Under the pieces are notes generated by a model. It saw nothing but the letters and a program-made list of their open reading frames with translations. It was not told the DNA's origin and ran no database searches. Source: Rotaria socialis (lineage: Eukaryota; Rotifera; Eurotatoria; Philodinida; Philodinidae). From it: a stretch of DNA of 64,000 nucleotides. Below are positions 26,981 through 40,194 of this stretch, piece after piece. The stretch lies in assembly GCA_905331475.1 (NCBI GenBank), contig CAJNYU010001570.1:62001-126000 (forward strand), in the 5' to 3' direction. The translations under genes and the position numbers were made by a program. Each line of letters begins with the position of its first letter. The first letter of the stretch is position 1.

Positions 26981-28767
26981 GATTCAAATAATAACCTAGA
27001 CTGTCACTCCTTAAAATATTTATTTCGTTGAACATAAGAGATCAATTTCACGAATACGAGCTTCTAATCAACGTAAGTATCGTAACTACGACATTATTCA
27101 TTTATTGGATATTAGTAATGATTGATCGAAAAAATATTTTGACAGAGTAAAAAGCGCGAAGAACAGTTGAAGCTATCATTGATACAAATGTTCAATCACT
27201 AGTTCTTAGTATGACTACTTCTCATATTTCTTCTTTGAAAAATCAAAATTTAATTGAATTCAATTGTCTTGGTACTATTTTTCTTATTCGAGAAACTTCT
27301 CTTGATCGTTTTCCAAATACACTTCTCGGTTATATTTATGTTAATTGTTCAAAACCAAAATAGTTATAATACTTTATTTTCTTCTATCTAGGTGACCCTA
27401 AACGACGTACGTCTTTCTATAACAAAGTAAAACAACAATACATTATTGATCGACATATTATTTCTTTTGAAGCAATTATTAATTATTATGAAACAGGCAA
27501 ATTAGTTGTACCTACAATATATGAACCAATTATATTTTTTGAAGAACTAAAATATTTTCAATTAGATAATGAAACCATTGAACATTGTTATGATACTGAA
27601 ATCAATCAAGAATTAATTAATCATCATCATCATCATGATCATGACCATCGTGTTGTACCAGAAAATCCTATTCTCAGAGCTATTTGGATTTCATTAGAAT
27701 ATAATGACTATTCATTGAAAGCTCAAGTTGTAAGTTTTATTAAAATTGGCGAAAATTTTTCTAGTGTATTTCTTTAGATTCAATTAAACTGTTTAATTAT
27801 TTCTTTACTGTTTTGTTTAAATATTTCCATTGAACTTATTCCACAAATATCAAGGGATAAAGTTTTTTGTCATAAATTATCTATTAAACATGATTCAACT
27901 AACTGTGATAATACATTTTTTGATTTTCGTCCATCGAAAACTGTTGGTTCTCGAATTCTTATAATTGAACAATGTTTGTTATTAATGTAACCATTTTATT
28001 ATTAATTGGCCAGTTGGTTTTTTCTTGTTTTGCTTTAGTATGCACTACTCTCATAACATTCGAATATATTTTTCGTTTAACTTCGTCACCTCATAAATGG
28101 ATAACATTTATTTCATTAATAAATCTTTGCGATTTATTTACATTATGTATTAATTGGATTTATTTGATTTTGATGGAAATGAATATATCGAATGATGATA
28201 AACAAGATCCATTTTTTAATCTTAAATTATTCCAATATTTAATGATATTACGTTTATGTAGATTTTTTCGTCTTTGTCGGTATGTTAAATCGTTACGAAT
28301 TCTTTTTTATGGTACTGTCAATGCAATTAAATATATTCTGTCTATTGGCTTCATAATATTATTTTTTGTTTTTACATTTGGTGTTATTATACAAGTTATT
28401 GAAAAAAATTGGGATCATGCTTATGTAACACGTCTTGAAGATTTATTTAATATTGTTACTATATCAACAATAACTGTTGGCGATGCTAAACGTGTGCCAG
28501 TGTCACCGATTGGGAAAATTCTTTGCTCAATTCTTGCTGGAATAGGTAATGCAATCTATTGAGAGATTTAAAAAATGAATAATTTATTACCATTGTTTTC
28601 TTCTTTTTGTTTTTGAAGGATTAATTGGAATTTCTTTACCATTACCTTCTGTCTATCGAATATTTCAATCCATTTATCGATTAGAACAAATCGATAGAAA
28701 ATTTGTTACAACAAAATACGTTTATCCAAATGGACAACTATTTAAAAATCAACTACTGAAAGAATAG
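26981..28767 (+). CDS. Voltage-gated potassium channel-like subunit with atypical pore
   Basis: A Shaker-type (Kv) subunit with all architectural parts. Exons: about 26981-27066 (start unresolved), 27161-27328, 27392-27729, 27778-27973, 28039-28545, 28619-28767. A T1 tetramerisation domain comes first (FNCLGTIFLIRETSLDRFPN, then SFEAIINYYETGKL). S1 is IQLNCLIISLLFCLNISIEL, S2 LIIEQLCTTLITFEYIFRL, S3 near FISLINLCDLFTLCINWIYL, and S4 LRLCRFFRLCRYVKSLRIL has basic residues every third position, so voltage sensing looks preserved. S6 keeps a PxP hinge (ISLPLPSVY). The pore differs sharply: where Kv channels read TVGYGD, this reads TVGDAK (28473-28490), and the pore-helix WW pair is missing (DLFNIV). 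Frame and splice sites are intact. It may be a non-conducting or modulatory subunit, or one with changed selectivity. No ATG was found for the first exon, which I place only by frame. Confidence 0.88.
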
Positions 28768-31037
28768 TCTTGCTGGCAGTACAAATAAAAATGTTGATTT
28801 CTAAAAATAAATATCAATAATAAAAATGCTTTAAATTGTTATTTTATGTTTATATGACTTCAGATTTATATGAATATAAATTCATAGGAGAGTAAGAAAT
28901 AGAAAGTCATATACGATCATTTTGAATATTGATTAATTAATAGAAAGCTGATATCTTTTTTGCATAACTCTGTCCGATAGAAATAATCTATCAGAAGAGA
29001 ATAAAATACTGTATAATTATTTCAATTATAATTTATGAAATTGATAGGATCTACTGACAGTCACTATTAATATAACAATAGATTTAATAACTGATAATTT
29101 TATTTATTATCTAAAAGAATAGTAAAAACAATAAGATGAATCAAAATTTTGATTCATATTGTTTTTATTTGTTATGACAGAAATTAATAAACCAATTTTA
29201 CTAGATGAAATGTTGAAAATGATGTCATTTATAGAATAGTTAACATTCAACTCTTTTGGCAATCAATCATCTAAACAGATTTCACATGACAATGCGACTT
29301 AAACTCTCCAAATTGCCAATGTTGATGATTAAAAAATATACATTAAAGAGCACGCAAAAAGTAAAATGCAGTTCATAACTATAAAATTAAATGTATTTGT
29401 AATTATTTTATCAAGTTAAATAATTAACTAGTATTGAAAGCGATAAAGGCGTAACAATGAAACTTATAATGAAATATAAAACAAACAAGTTAATTTGTTT
29501 TATTATACAGATAACATGTTTGTGCGCCGATCAAAGTTAAACTCGTTCGCAAGAGATTACACATAAATGTAAACTTTACATTTCGAATTAAGACAACATT
29601 TCTTTTCTCTTTTAGACTCAATAATTGAATTGCATACAACATTTTTTGAAAATTAACTAAAATCAACTCTCGTTTTGAAATTACAACTTACTTTAAATTA
29701 ATTACGCCAGCTGCGCATTAAGATTTTATCAATGATAATGAACTCTTCGTTGTTATCTGAAAACATATCATTTATCATAAAATTCATTTTAATTACATCA
29801 AACTTTTCTTCATCACACCGGGAGTTCTCTTATGCTTTCATTTTTTTTATTCAATTCGCAGACAAATATGCAAAACTATTGAATTGAACATTTTCTATCA
29901 TTTAATATCAAACTAAAAGAATGTATCAGCATTTTATTTCTTAATTTATTTAAACACACCTAGTGAGTCAATAAAAATAGAACAAATGACTTTTACTGTT
30001 CAATACCGCCAATCTGATAACAAAAAGGAAAGTCAAAATTAATTTGGCCACACAAATTCAATAGATCATATCTGCCAAAGAAAAGAAAATACTGATACTG
30101 TAATTATTTCTAGACTATCCATCATTAATAATAGATGGCAAAAGAAAAACTCGAAAAGAATTTTGCTCTTTTGTAACGAGTTTTGCATACATGCGTGTTG
30201 TTTCACATGTGTATCGTAATGATCTTCGAGCAAATGTCAATGTCCACCACTACTATCAAGTTGTGTCAATAATGAGCGACATGTTTTGTACAATCTTTCT
30301 ATTAAACAAAAGGCAATCAAGTCACCTCGTTCTCTTGAATCGCCACAAAATTGTTGCGCAAATGTCTATTTGTTGTCCGAGAAGATGAAACAGAAATTAA
30401 TCTCTGTCGTGTATGTGTGTAGGTGATGATCGAATTGATTATGAATGTGGCAAACGTTAAACAAACAAACATGATCATCGAGTTGGTCTGGTGAACATAC
30501 ACGCGTGCCCTATCAATCATCTATCTTTATTTCTTCTTCTTCTTCGTTTTTTTCTTCTTTTTCTTTTCCCTCATTCGCATTTTCGGAATGGAATTCGATT
30601 GGTAGTCGATAAGCTCTTACACTCTAATTACTTCGTGAGGGGTAAGATACAGTGAAAATGCGCGCCTGCGCGTATATGAATAAAGAAGATGAGACGTTAT
30701 GTTGTTCCAAGATGGTATGCATTTCAAACGACGATAGATAACGATTATGCTCGAACGAGCCAAAAATATAAGAAAAAAAAACTGGCATCAACAACATGAC
30801 ACATACTCAATGGAATTCAGTTCTACGTGATCAGATAGAATAGAGAGTCGAATAAAACAGAATCATTTTCGTATTTTAATGTTTTATTTTCGATGTTATA
30901 TAAGTTGTATCATTGGTATAATATGAAAGGATGTTTCGAAATTTTTTCAATTAATTTTTAAGTTTCTTTATTGATAATAATGATTCTGGCATTCATGAAA
31001 TTATTTTAGATTAGTAATATATGTATGTACATCCTTA
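28768..31037. other. Long non-coding interval before the VGLL gene
   Basis: No coding exon is supported. The distal part carries a TTC/TTTC-rich tract near 30530-30570 and somewhat more GC-rich, CpG-bearing sequence near 30600-30740, including a CGCGCCTGCGCG word at 30660. This may be promoter or 5' leader of the following gene; that is inference from position and composition only. Confidence 0.45.
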
Positions 31038-32396
31038 ATGAGTACTAATACACTTGTCAATGAAAACTTATCTACTAATAATACGAGTTCGACGACAACA
31101 CTCAATAGTGATGGCCCCATAGCACACCTCGATCATATGTTAAGCAATCTTCATGATGAACAGCCATCAACACGAATGCCATCAAACATATCAATTGATA
31201 CATTCGATAATAAATCACATCGAATGAATCATCGATCGACACCGCGAACAGCGTTAACCGATGGAAAGATTGTTGAATGTTCATCAGAAAATTCAATTGT
31301 TTATCGATATTATACCGGAGAATCAGGTTCGATTATTGATGAACATTTTGATAAGGCACTTAAACAATCAACTTCATTTAATTCAACAAGATCAATATCA
31401 GCACGAGGTAAGTCTAATTATATGATAATAAAGTTAATTTCTCGAAACAACTAATTTGTTCATATTTTCGTTTTAATTTCACACTTATGAAATCAATGAA
31501 AAACTCGTAGAGAATAATAGTAGACTTATTCGTAATGAACTAAGATAGAATAATTCTTTAAAAAAGAAAACAACATATTTTCATAACTCTTATATCGAAA
31601 AATTACCATAAATTTATTCTATATCAATATCGATAGAAGTAAAATTACACGTAACACTATTCTTAGATTTCTTTAGTATTACATTTGATTTGATTTTTTT
31701 AAATAATAATAAAATTTGATAATTAGATCCTCGAACTTCATCTTATGGTTATTCAAGCATGATGAATCCATCGAGTAGTTTCTGGCCTAATTTTATGACA
31801 TCACCAACTTCATACCCTCATCCAACTTATCTTCCTACATCACAAAATGATTATTCTGATTGGATGCATCATCATCATTCATATCGTTCACCTTATGCAA
31901 CGAATTCAACAGCAACACCGCCATCATCGTCATCATCATCAACGATTTCAAGCAATCATTTGCATTCAATTGGATCACCAAATAATACAAATCTTAATAA
32001 TACTAATACTAATACTAATACTAATAATACAGGACGTTATCATCATCATCCGTCACCCGATATGGATGTTGTCACTGCAGCAGCTATTGGAGCTGCAGCC
32101 GCTGCACAAATGTTTCATCATGAAAAACAATCTCATCATGCTTATACACCAACATCTCATCATTTTGATTATCATCTTGGTGGATCCATGATGGCTACAG
32201 CATCATACGCTTTTCCTACTCAAAGTAAAGATTTGTATTTTTTTCTTTGACTAATTATCCATTTTCATGATTTTTTTCTCTTCTAGGCTTTGATTTAATG
32301 AGTACAAATACGTCAGCAATGGGTTTGGAAAATTCAAATATCAAGGATTCAACAACATCACCACCTTGGTATTCAAATCATCATTTATCCTGTTAA
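31038..32396 (+). CDS. Vestigial-like (VGLL) TEAD cofactor
   Basis: A transcription cofactor that binds TEAD/Scalloped through the Tondu domain. Three exons (31038-31407, 31727-32224, 32287-32396) join in frame to 325 residues. The Tondu-like motif SIVYRYYTGESGSIIDEHF followed by DKALKQS lies near residues 86-110. It matches the family pattern of V(L/Y)FTYFxGDIxxVVDEHFxRAL, including the invariant VDEHF-type core and following aromatic/leucine positions. The rest is typical of the family: low complexity, Ser/Thr/Asn-rich, with His runs, a (TN)n stretch at about 32010 encoded by a nearly pure trinucleotide/hexanucleotide repeat, and a short poly-Ala near residue 240. VGLL1-3 versus Drosophila vg cannot be decided. 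The ATG follows a T-rich leader; no upstream in-frame alternative is seen. Confidence 0.82.
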
Positions 32397-32442
32397 ATAA
32401 TGACAAAACAGCAATCATTTCTTCAAATTATTTGGTTATAAT

Positions 32443-32481
<39 letters not shown>

Positions 32482-34427
32482 TTAAAACATATAAAGAAAA
32501 TATAACAATTCTTTTTTTTCTCGTTTTTCTATCGTAATTTATTCAAGATGTAATTGAATTATTTCTCGTTGACGACGTCGTTATGCTATAAACAATAGTG
32601 CATCATCTTCGATACGTAAACGACAAAGTTGTCTTAACTTTTTTTTCTCTTCTTCCTTGAAAGTTTGCTTTACTTTTGCTCTTATATAACTTTTATCTAT
32701 TAAGAATGTAGATAATTTCTGTGATGTTGATATTATTGATTGAATACTATTATTATCATCATCACTGTTGTCTTTTGCTTTTTCTCGTTTAATATGATCT
32801 TAAAATGGTTTTAAACAGATAATCTTGCATTGTCATCAACAAATCAAGTATCCTTGAGAAAAAGTAAAATTCTAGAATATTTTGAAAATATACTCTATGT
32901 AATAAAAGGTTGTCGTTATAAATTGTTCTATTTCTACTATTTGAATAAGAAAAATATTCTTTCGAAGAATGAAATTTCTATCTTAGAGGAAATTTACTTT
33001 ATGCAGAAGAACTTCCGTAGAACGGAACAAAAAAAATAACAAGTATCAAATATTTTTTTACGGTGTTAATTCTCTGATGTTATTAAGTAGACCGTGGGTA
33101 GAATTGTTTCAAGATATTTGTGCTCTCTAATATTTTAATATTCAATTCTATTTTATAACTTAATATTTATATCGTACTTAACAATTACGTTTAGTATGAT
33201 TGCCAAATTTAGTTAAAATTCTAACATTCAATGAATTTAGAAAACGATTTAGTTTTCATGATACAATTGGTAACTACAGTCAATGTATATAAACTAATAG
33301 AAGTCGATGATTGTATTGATATGACCGGACGTCTTATTGTCTTTGTTATGATTAATCGGCAAAGCATAAGCAAATTTATAATTAATTATTTTGTTGTTAA
33401 AAAGAACTATCATAAATTTTCAAGCAATTGTGCGTTATTCTACTAATTCTCATTTCTCCTATCATACAAACAGTTCTTAGAATTGTGTAAAACAGTAATA
33501 TATTGAAGGCTTATGACAATATTATTCAAGTTTTGACTCAAGCAGAATACTTTGTAAATATATATTTGAAATTCATTTCTGACGGTGAATATGTCTAAAA
33601 AATTTCTAAAAGACATTCGATCAAATGACACTTACGCAGCAGGTTCTGATCATGACTTTAAAAAATAAATAATTTGATTAATAATATAGAATATGTCCCA
33701 GCGACGACGATTTTTTAATGATCGCTGCCATTGTTTTTTGGAGTTAAACATGAAAAACGATTCATAAAAACGTAATTTATAATTGATTAATGTCGATAAA
33801 CGTCATCTTAATAAGTTTACAAGGATATGAATAATATGTATGCTGTTCAAATTGCTATTTAAAAAAGCATTTTACTGTATGTTATCATAAGATGGACAGA
33901 AATGAAGAATTGTAAACATGTTGTGATACGACTTTCTATATTTAATATTTAAAAAATGTTTTATTCTTAATTTATACTCAAATACATTCTATGTTTTTGT
34001 GAAAGATTAATATTTCCGAGTAATCTTAAAACCTAAAAACATCGATTCAATCCAAAAATACAAGTTGATGTTTTGACTAAAGCTTTAACAAAATTATCTT
34101 TTTACGAAAAATGCTTCAAAACACTATTAAAATTTATCCCGCTTCACTTATTAATGTAAAAACTCAATAACCTTTAGCGTTTAATTGTGCGACAACACTA
34201 CTAGATTTTTCTCGGATCAACATTGGAACTTTCTCTTTAATAAAATAAAAATACAACAGTAATTAAGGTCCTGTGTTTGTTTAATTTTTTTTCGAAAATA
34301 CTCCCACATATATACAGAGAAATAGAACGATAGTAATAATATGAAAAAAATGAAGAGATTACAGGAAAAACTTAGGTCTTTATTTTGTTCGTTGATAATT
34401 TTCCTTCCAAATAAATGTTTCATCTTT
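32397..34427. other. Gene-free interval with TA microsatellite
   Basis: A (TA)n tract of about 28 bases lies at about 32449-32476 in the probable VGLL 3' untranslated region. The remaining sequence is AT-rich, without coding signal, between two convergent genes (VGLL on plus, ENSA on minus). Confidence 0.55.
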
Positions 34428-34938
34428 TTATTGTGTGGATGGTGGTGGCATAGAACTACTCGCTATGGTTGGTGTTGATGTAGGTGTCATTGTTGCAGCA
34501 CACGACAATTTTCTTGGCATAACTGTTTCAGGTGTTGGAATTTCATGACCAGTTATCGTTTCAGGTACAATCGTTTGTGTTGCTTCTTTTATACTAGTCG
34601 TTCTGTTTGTTGAATCTGGTTTACTAGACGCTAATTTTCCTTGTGCTTTTGCAACATTATAATCACCAGAATCGAAATACTTCGGCTAATTAAAATTACA
34701 AAATAAAGATGACAATTTTACAGAATCGATATTTTGTACCTTATTCATTAATTTTTTTGTTAACATATTTTGTTGTCGAGGAAGTGCACCCCCATATTTA
34801 GCTCTCAACTTTGCTTCTTCACTCATTTCTGGTGTAGGACCAGCATTCTAGAAAATAGAAGATTAAATTGTTCAGTTTACCAAAATACTCAATAATAATA
34901 TTCACCAATGGTGTTGTATTCTCGGCAGATGAAGCCAT
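34428..34938 (-). CDS. ENSA: Endosulfine / ARPP19 family PP2A-B55 inhibitor
   Basis: A small disordered phosphoprotein. When phosphorylated by Greatwall kinase it inhibits PP2A-B55 and permits mitotic entry. Read on the minus strand it has three exons (34906-34938, 34740-34847, 34428-34685), all in phase 0, encoding 132 residues (human ENSA 121). Seen: the N-terminal segment EMSEEAKLRAKYG, then KYFDSGDYNVAKAQ, which contains the family's invariant FDSGDY with the Greatwall target serine. Near the C-terminus MPRKLSCAAT keeps an RKxS site like the protein kinase A site of vertebrate ARPP19/ENSA. The tail is Thr/Pro/Ser-rich. Vertebrates have two paralogues (ENSA and ARPP19), so the symbol is for the family. 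The start codon is the only ATG before exon 1 and sits in a good context (GCCATT on plus). Confidence 0.95.
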
Positions 34939-37633
34939 TTGGAATGTTGATGGACTGCTTGTATTGGTTTAGATAAGAATTTTCAGATTTTTTTTCTGTT
35001 TAATAAAATAAACAAAAGAAGAAAAAGATGTAGTAGAACAAGACAATTCTAGTTAGATGAATATGGCTGACGACGTTTTGTACACATGCACACAAACCAG
35101 TCTATATACAACAGAGAATAAAAAACTTAGATATTTTTTTCTATTTCTATATTTTCGAATATTTTCTATTGGTTTGAATGTTTTAATAAACTTGAAAGAT
35201 CTTGTTTTTAATAAATACTTTGAAAATAATCAATATTTTTATTGGAACTCTTTTTGGATCAATATTTTAAACAAAAGGATATTAATTTATTTGGTATCTA
35301 GAGGGCGCTACCTCCTCACTCTGTTTTGATAATCTATTCAAAATTATCATTTAGAGATGTTATTAAAGATAGGAAACGACAATGATAAGATATAACTAAA
35401 GGACTGACAATAGATTTTTCTTTCTTTTATCTATCATCAAGAAATTAGAAATGTGAAGAGAGGAGTATTTTAGAATAAACAATAAACAGGGTAGTTTTTG
35501 TCTAAAAATAGAAACGACGTAGTTGATGTTTCCACGGAGAACGATAAAATGTGATGTGTATTTGTGAGTTTATACTTAACGTAATAGTATTCAATAAGAC
35601 AAATCGCGTGACTAATGTGGCTATTTTTTAATTATAGATGTGTATGAGAATATATTGATATCTATAAAATCATAAACAAATGGCAAACATGGACTGGTTC
35701 GATGTTGTAACATGCATACAGTCCAATAAAGACTTTATATGCGACCAATGAATTCTTTACATCTGAGCAGGCTCGACATCTTTATTAGATTTTTGAATGA
35801 AAAATTTAAAAGTTAATTCAACACAATAGAAGCTAATTATATTAGTAAATAATACATATGAATGTAATGTATATCGAATTAATCACACGAAAAGAAAAAT
35901 GATTTAATTCTAAGTTGAAATTAAAAAAATATTTTTGTTTATTGAAATACTTTTGATAATCAGAACTATTAACTAGTTAATATTAATATTTCAGTAAATG
36001 ATTAAAAATGTCTAAATTAGATCTATAAAATTTATAAATCTTAATCATCGAATATTCGTAAATACTATTTTTTTTATCAAAACATTCTTTTGATACATTA
36101 TTCTTGGTCTAATTATAACTTAAAGTGCACACTTATCTTTGAGAAAAGATAAAATAAAGATTAAGACAAACTCTGGAATAAATTTTTACATACGCATTAC
36201 ATTACCACAATGTTCAAAACAAAATATTTAAGTTAATAAACAATTTTATTCCGTATATTATGACAAAATTTTTCTGATTGTAAAACATGTCATTTATTCG
36301 TCAAAAAATCAAAATGATTTTTTAATTAATTGATGGAGAAAGTTAGTGCTGTTTTCGTGAAGACATGCAATCCACTTGTCACTAATAATCCCCATCTTTA
36401 TATATATATATATATATATTTGTTAACATTTTTCATTTTGGCACAGATGCATACTCGAGTAGATTTGTATATTCTCAAATCAATGAATTTGATATTGAAC
36501 AGTTATCTGATAATTAGAATATTTGTTTTATTGACATACGATAGACGTCTATATTGATGATTTAGTTTCAGTCCACATGGTATGAATTTTCCAAGTGCAC
36601 AGAGAAATAATTTAAGACAAGTAAAATTTTCAAAAAGAAACTGAATAGTGAATATTGTGAACTTTGATTTTCATTTCAAGAGATTATGTGTTTATTGGCA
36701 TTCAATTGTGCATGATTACTGATCAATACATATGTATTACTATCGATACTAAAAGAAATACTAAACGATGAAAAAACAATTGGCATTTTAGTTAACATAT
36801 AGTCTAACTGATCATATCAATATATTATCATAGCATAGATTTGTACATTGTTTGGTACAGAACGAAAATTGAATCCGTTATCAAGATTCTCAATTATACA
36901 ATGTGTTCTTCTTTCATATTTGTAACAGTAATATATATCGCGTTGCAACATGTCATCCACAAGATTTTGAAAAGATATCTTTTTTCTTGACGAAGAGATA
37001 TAAAGTACTTGGAGAATGATTCACTTTGATGATTCAGTGGAATAAAGGAATTTGTTTTTACCTCAAACGGTAAATTTAGTGGTCAAACCAAAGCGCATGG
37101 CTTTTGTAAAGGGCCTTTTTTTTATGTTCCCATCCCTACAGCAACAAACTTTTTTTCTAAATACATTTTGAACGTTAGTACCTTCATTTTTTATGATCAC
37201 CCATGGCATTGCAGAAGTGAATTTTCATTTGATAGTATAAAGTATTTTTCTAAAAAAATTATTTCATTGAGCTCTTACAACACAAACAGTCAACTAATCT
37301 AATAGTTCATGTTAATATTGGTATTGTTTCACTGAAGATTTCAAAAAATGAATCCTTTTTTTCAATATAATTCGCAGTTTACTTTCTTTCGACACAGAAA
37401 AATTTTGTTTTACCAGAAATGAACCAAGAGTTGCGATATGAAAAAGTGAAACATGTACAAGATAGCAGACAAGAAAACATAATTAAAATTACAAAAATAT
37501 GGTGGTCACAATCAGTATGAATAAAAAGTTTATCACGGTTTTGCATTGAACACGAAAAGAAATATTTTCCAGTTTCGGAAAAAAATAGCCGAATAATAAA
37601 CAGCATATATATGAACTAATCTAAATATGTTGG
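34939..37633. other. Gene-free interval with TA microsatellite
   Basis: The first bases hold the ENSA promoter region (ENSA is transcribed leftwards). A (TA)n run lies near 36399-36418. I see no coding exon on either strand in this 2.7 kb. Confidence 0.55.
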
Positions 37634-40194
37634 CTAAAGATTGTATACATAAACCCACATACGGTCAAAGCACATTGTAGATGGGTCGCTCAATCGAAGA
37701 CAAAACCCAGATGATACACTTTCATTCGTAATATCATCATAGAAAATATGTATACGAAATATGCAAAATTGATTATTTTCAAAATTTTGTTCAGCTGCAT
37801 CATGCGCATCACGTACATTAGCATAGACAATTAGTGGTTCAGTTGGTTTTTTTTCGGTATTTTGCCAACGAAGCAATCGAAAAATATCAGCAGGCTTTTT
37901 AGTCGGACAGTAGTAATAAATAGGTTGTGTACGAAGATTTGAACTAGGAAAAACAGAATCATATTATTCTTGGAAATTGACAAAATAACAAAAGAAATAT
38001 GAAAATACCTTAGTTTTTCTTTACTTTCTGATAAGATATTTTTAGACATGATTAATTTAATTGGACATTCAAGTTCATTAGATAAATAATGTTCAATATC
38101 ATCATATTCATTTGTATCATGGCATTCTAGTAGAAGAATGTCTGTATCATGTTCAGGCAATGGTTCTGGTGTATCAGATTTCGATGAAAATATCTGATCA
38201 AAGGGAGCTAATTCTTTTGCCGATACTGATGGCATGGAACGTGTTGAAGATGCAGCTGCACCACGTTGTTGATTAGCTACTGGTTTACTAAAAAAAACGA
38301 AAATGATTAAGCTTTTAAACAAAATTCTTGTTATTTATTTTTTTAAATTTTTGAATGAAATATGTGTCGAACATATTTGCAAAGTAATATTATTTGATAA
38401 AAATTTTCCCTATTTTTCTTACTAAAAATAAGTAGGCTATAAAAAAACATCGATTTATATCTAATGAAATAAATTTTGATCATCTACTAATATGTCTAAT
38501 ATATTATTGAATTGATTTTATTTAACTTACCGCTGAGTATCATTTGAAACTAAAAATTTTGAATTCGAAGATGAAATATTAGATGTGCTGACTTTAGTAA
38601 TAAAATCTGGTTTTCTATAAAAATAACAAATGATTTAATTATTATATTTTAATTTCATTTAACAAAGCATTCGTGAAAACCTTCGATAGCTGAAATTTAA
38701 TTTTCATCTATTTTTTTTTTCATTTTATTCTAACAAACTAATCTACTTGAAGTGAAAAATCGTGAATAGACTATTGATATCTTTCAAATTTAATCAATTG
38801 ATAAGAACCAAAGTTATCTTATTTTATTTTGCATTTTAAACAGAAAGTATTTCTTTTTTGTCTCATCCATATGTACTCACTATTTTTACTTTTCTTAGTT
38901 TAACATCACTACTGTTAAAAGATTAATTTCCGTTGGCAAATAAGCGTTTTTCTTCTGTGCGCATTTTCATCATTGAATAAACAGTCTCAATGCTTGATCA
39001 TGCATTTTACTCGAAGCTTATAGATATTGATTTTGATCATTTTTGAAAATTATCGCTTGATATGTTCATGCTGCTTATATTAATTACAGAAAGATTCTCT
39101 CAAATTGATACAAAACTACCAATTATCTTTGACATGTTGAATCTAATTTTTTGGTTTGTATCATTTAGAAAATTGACAGACATATTAGAATTGTTATCAG
39201 TTAAACATGTACCTTTGTGGTGAAGCAATTCTGAAAAAGGAGTCAGCTGTCTGGTGAGTTCAGTTACTATGGCAACGCTTACTATGGTTATTTGAATTTC
39301 TCTCTTCTCTCATGGTTACTAGCATGTAGAAAGAAGTAACTTTAAAGAAGTTCTACTAATCATTGATCTCTAAAGCAATATATTTGATTTGTATACACAT
39401 AACATACCGTTGTCGAAGAACTTTTCTGAATGCATCCAAAATATCGTCATGATTTTGTTCAATTAATTCTTTTTTTCGAAAATACGAAAGACAAGCATCA
39501 TTTATCGCGTGTTGACAATATGGTTTTGTACAACCATCAATTAACGCAAAATAACAATAATGAAATTTTTCACAAGAGTACTTTTTTGAGCAGCCACCTT
39601 TTTTTCCATGATCGGTACATACCCAAAACTGGACAAATCAAATAAGAAACAAAAGTACATAGTATTTTACTAAATAAATTTGTCGTTTACCGATCGAAGT
39701 GGATCGGCACTTGCACGAGTTAATTCATGTAGAATACTTGCCGGCATAAAAGCGAGACCATGTACATCAATAATTTTTCGATTGTGAATACTTTTTAACA
39801 CTTCATGATCATATGGACAAGTTTTATTCGTACATTTAGGATGCATTGGTCTTATGTTATACGGACATAAATGCAAAAATGGACACGATTCATTTTTACA
39901 TTGATTTGCATAATGTGTACAACAAAAGAGCTAAATTAAAACCAAAAGAAAACATAGAATTTGCATGTTTTTTTCTGTCATACTTACATCTAATGTTAGA
40001 GCAATTTTCTCAGTAGCTTGGTTACGATTACTTGCTGGTCTCAATAATTGAAAATAATCTTTATATGAATAATCGTCTAGTAATTGTAAAAGATAGCCCT
40101 TCGAGATTTGTAAACGATCAATAATAGAATCTACAGTATCAATTGAATGTTTTGTATTGAGTAAATGATTAATAAGATTTATTACATTATCCAT
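37634..40194 (-). CDS. ZAP/PARP12-type zinc-finger protein A
   Basis: A probable RNA-binding protein. Minus-strand exons: 39988-40194, 39691-39930, 39408-39628, 38531-38614, 38009-38287, 37634-37943, in frame to 446 residues. The first exon is a helical, winged-helix-like domain (HLLNTKHSIDTVDSIIDRLQ). Cysteine clusters follow: CTHYANQCKNESCPFLHLC, then PKCTNKTCPYDHEVLKS, then CTDHGKKGGCSKKYSCEKFHYC with CTKPYCQHAINDAC. This order (N-terminal helical domain, CxxxxCPxLHLC, second CCCH ending H, short helical linker) is the N-terminal RNA-binding layout of ZC3HAV1 (ZAP) and PARP12. No WWE or PARP catalytic domain follows. Instead come a Ser-rich linker and a C-terminal domain of about 100 residues (PADIFRLLRWQ, FCLRLSDPSTMCFDRMWVYV) that I do not recognise. 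The neighbouring gene on the same strand encodes a related finger region. Antiviral or transposon RNA control is possible but only inferred. Confidence 0.75.

Noticed and set aside
27972-28038. ATG and hydrophobic start MFVINVTILLLIGQLVFSC as an independent channel start
   Set aside because: This segment is better read as an intron (donor at 27974, acceptor before 28039): removing it restores the S2 helix LIIEQLCTTLITFEYIFRL and joins the T1/S1 exons in frame.
32449-32476. TA run as an element boundary or origin
   Set aside because: It is a plain dinucleotide microsatellite like those at 36399, 44860 and 53965.
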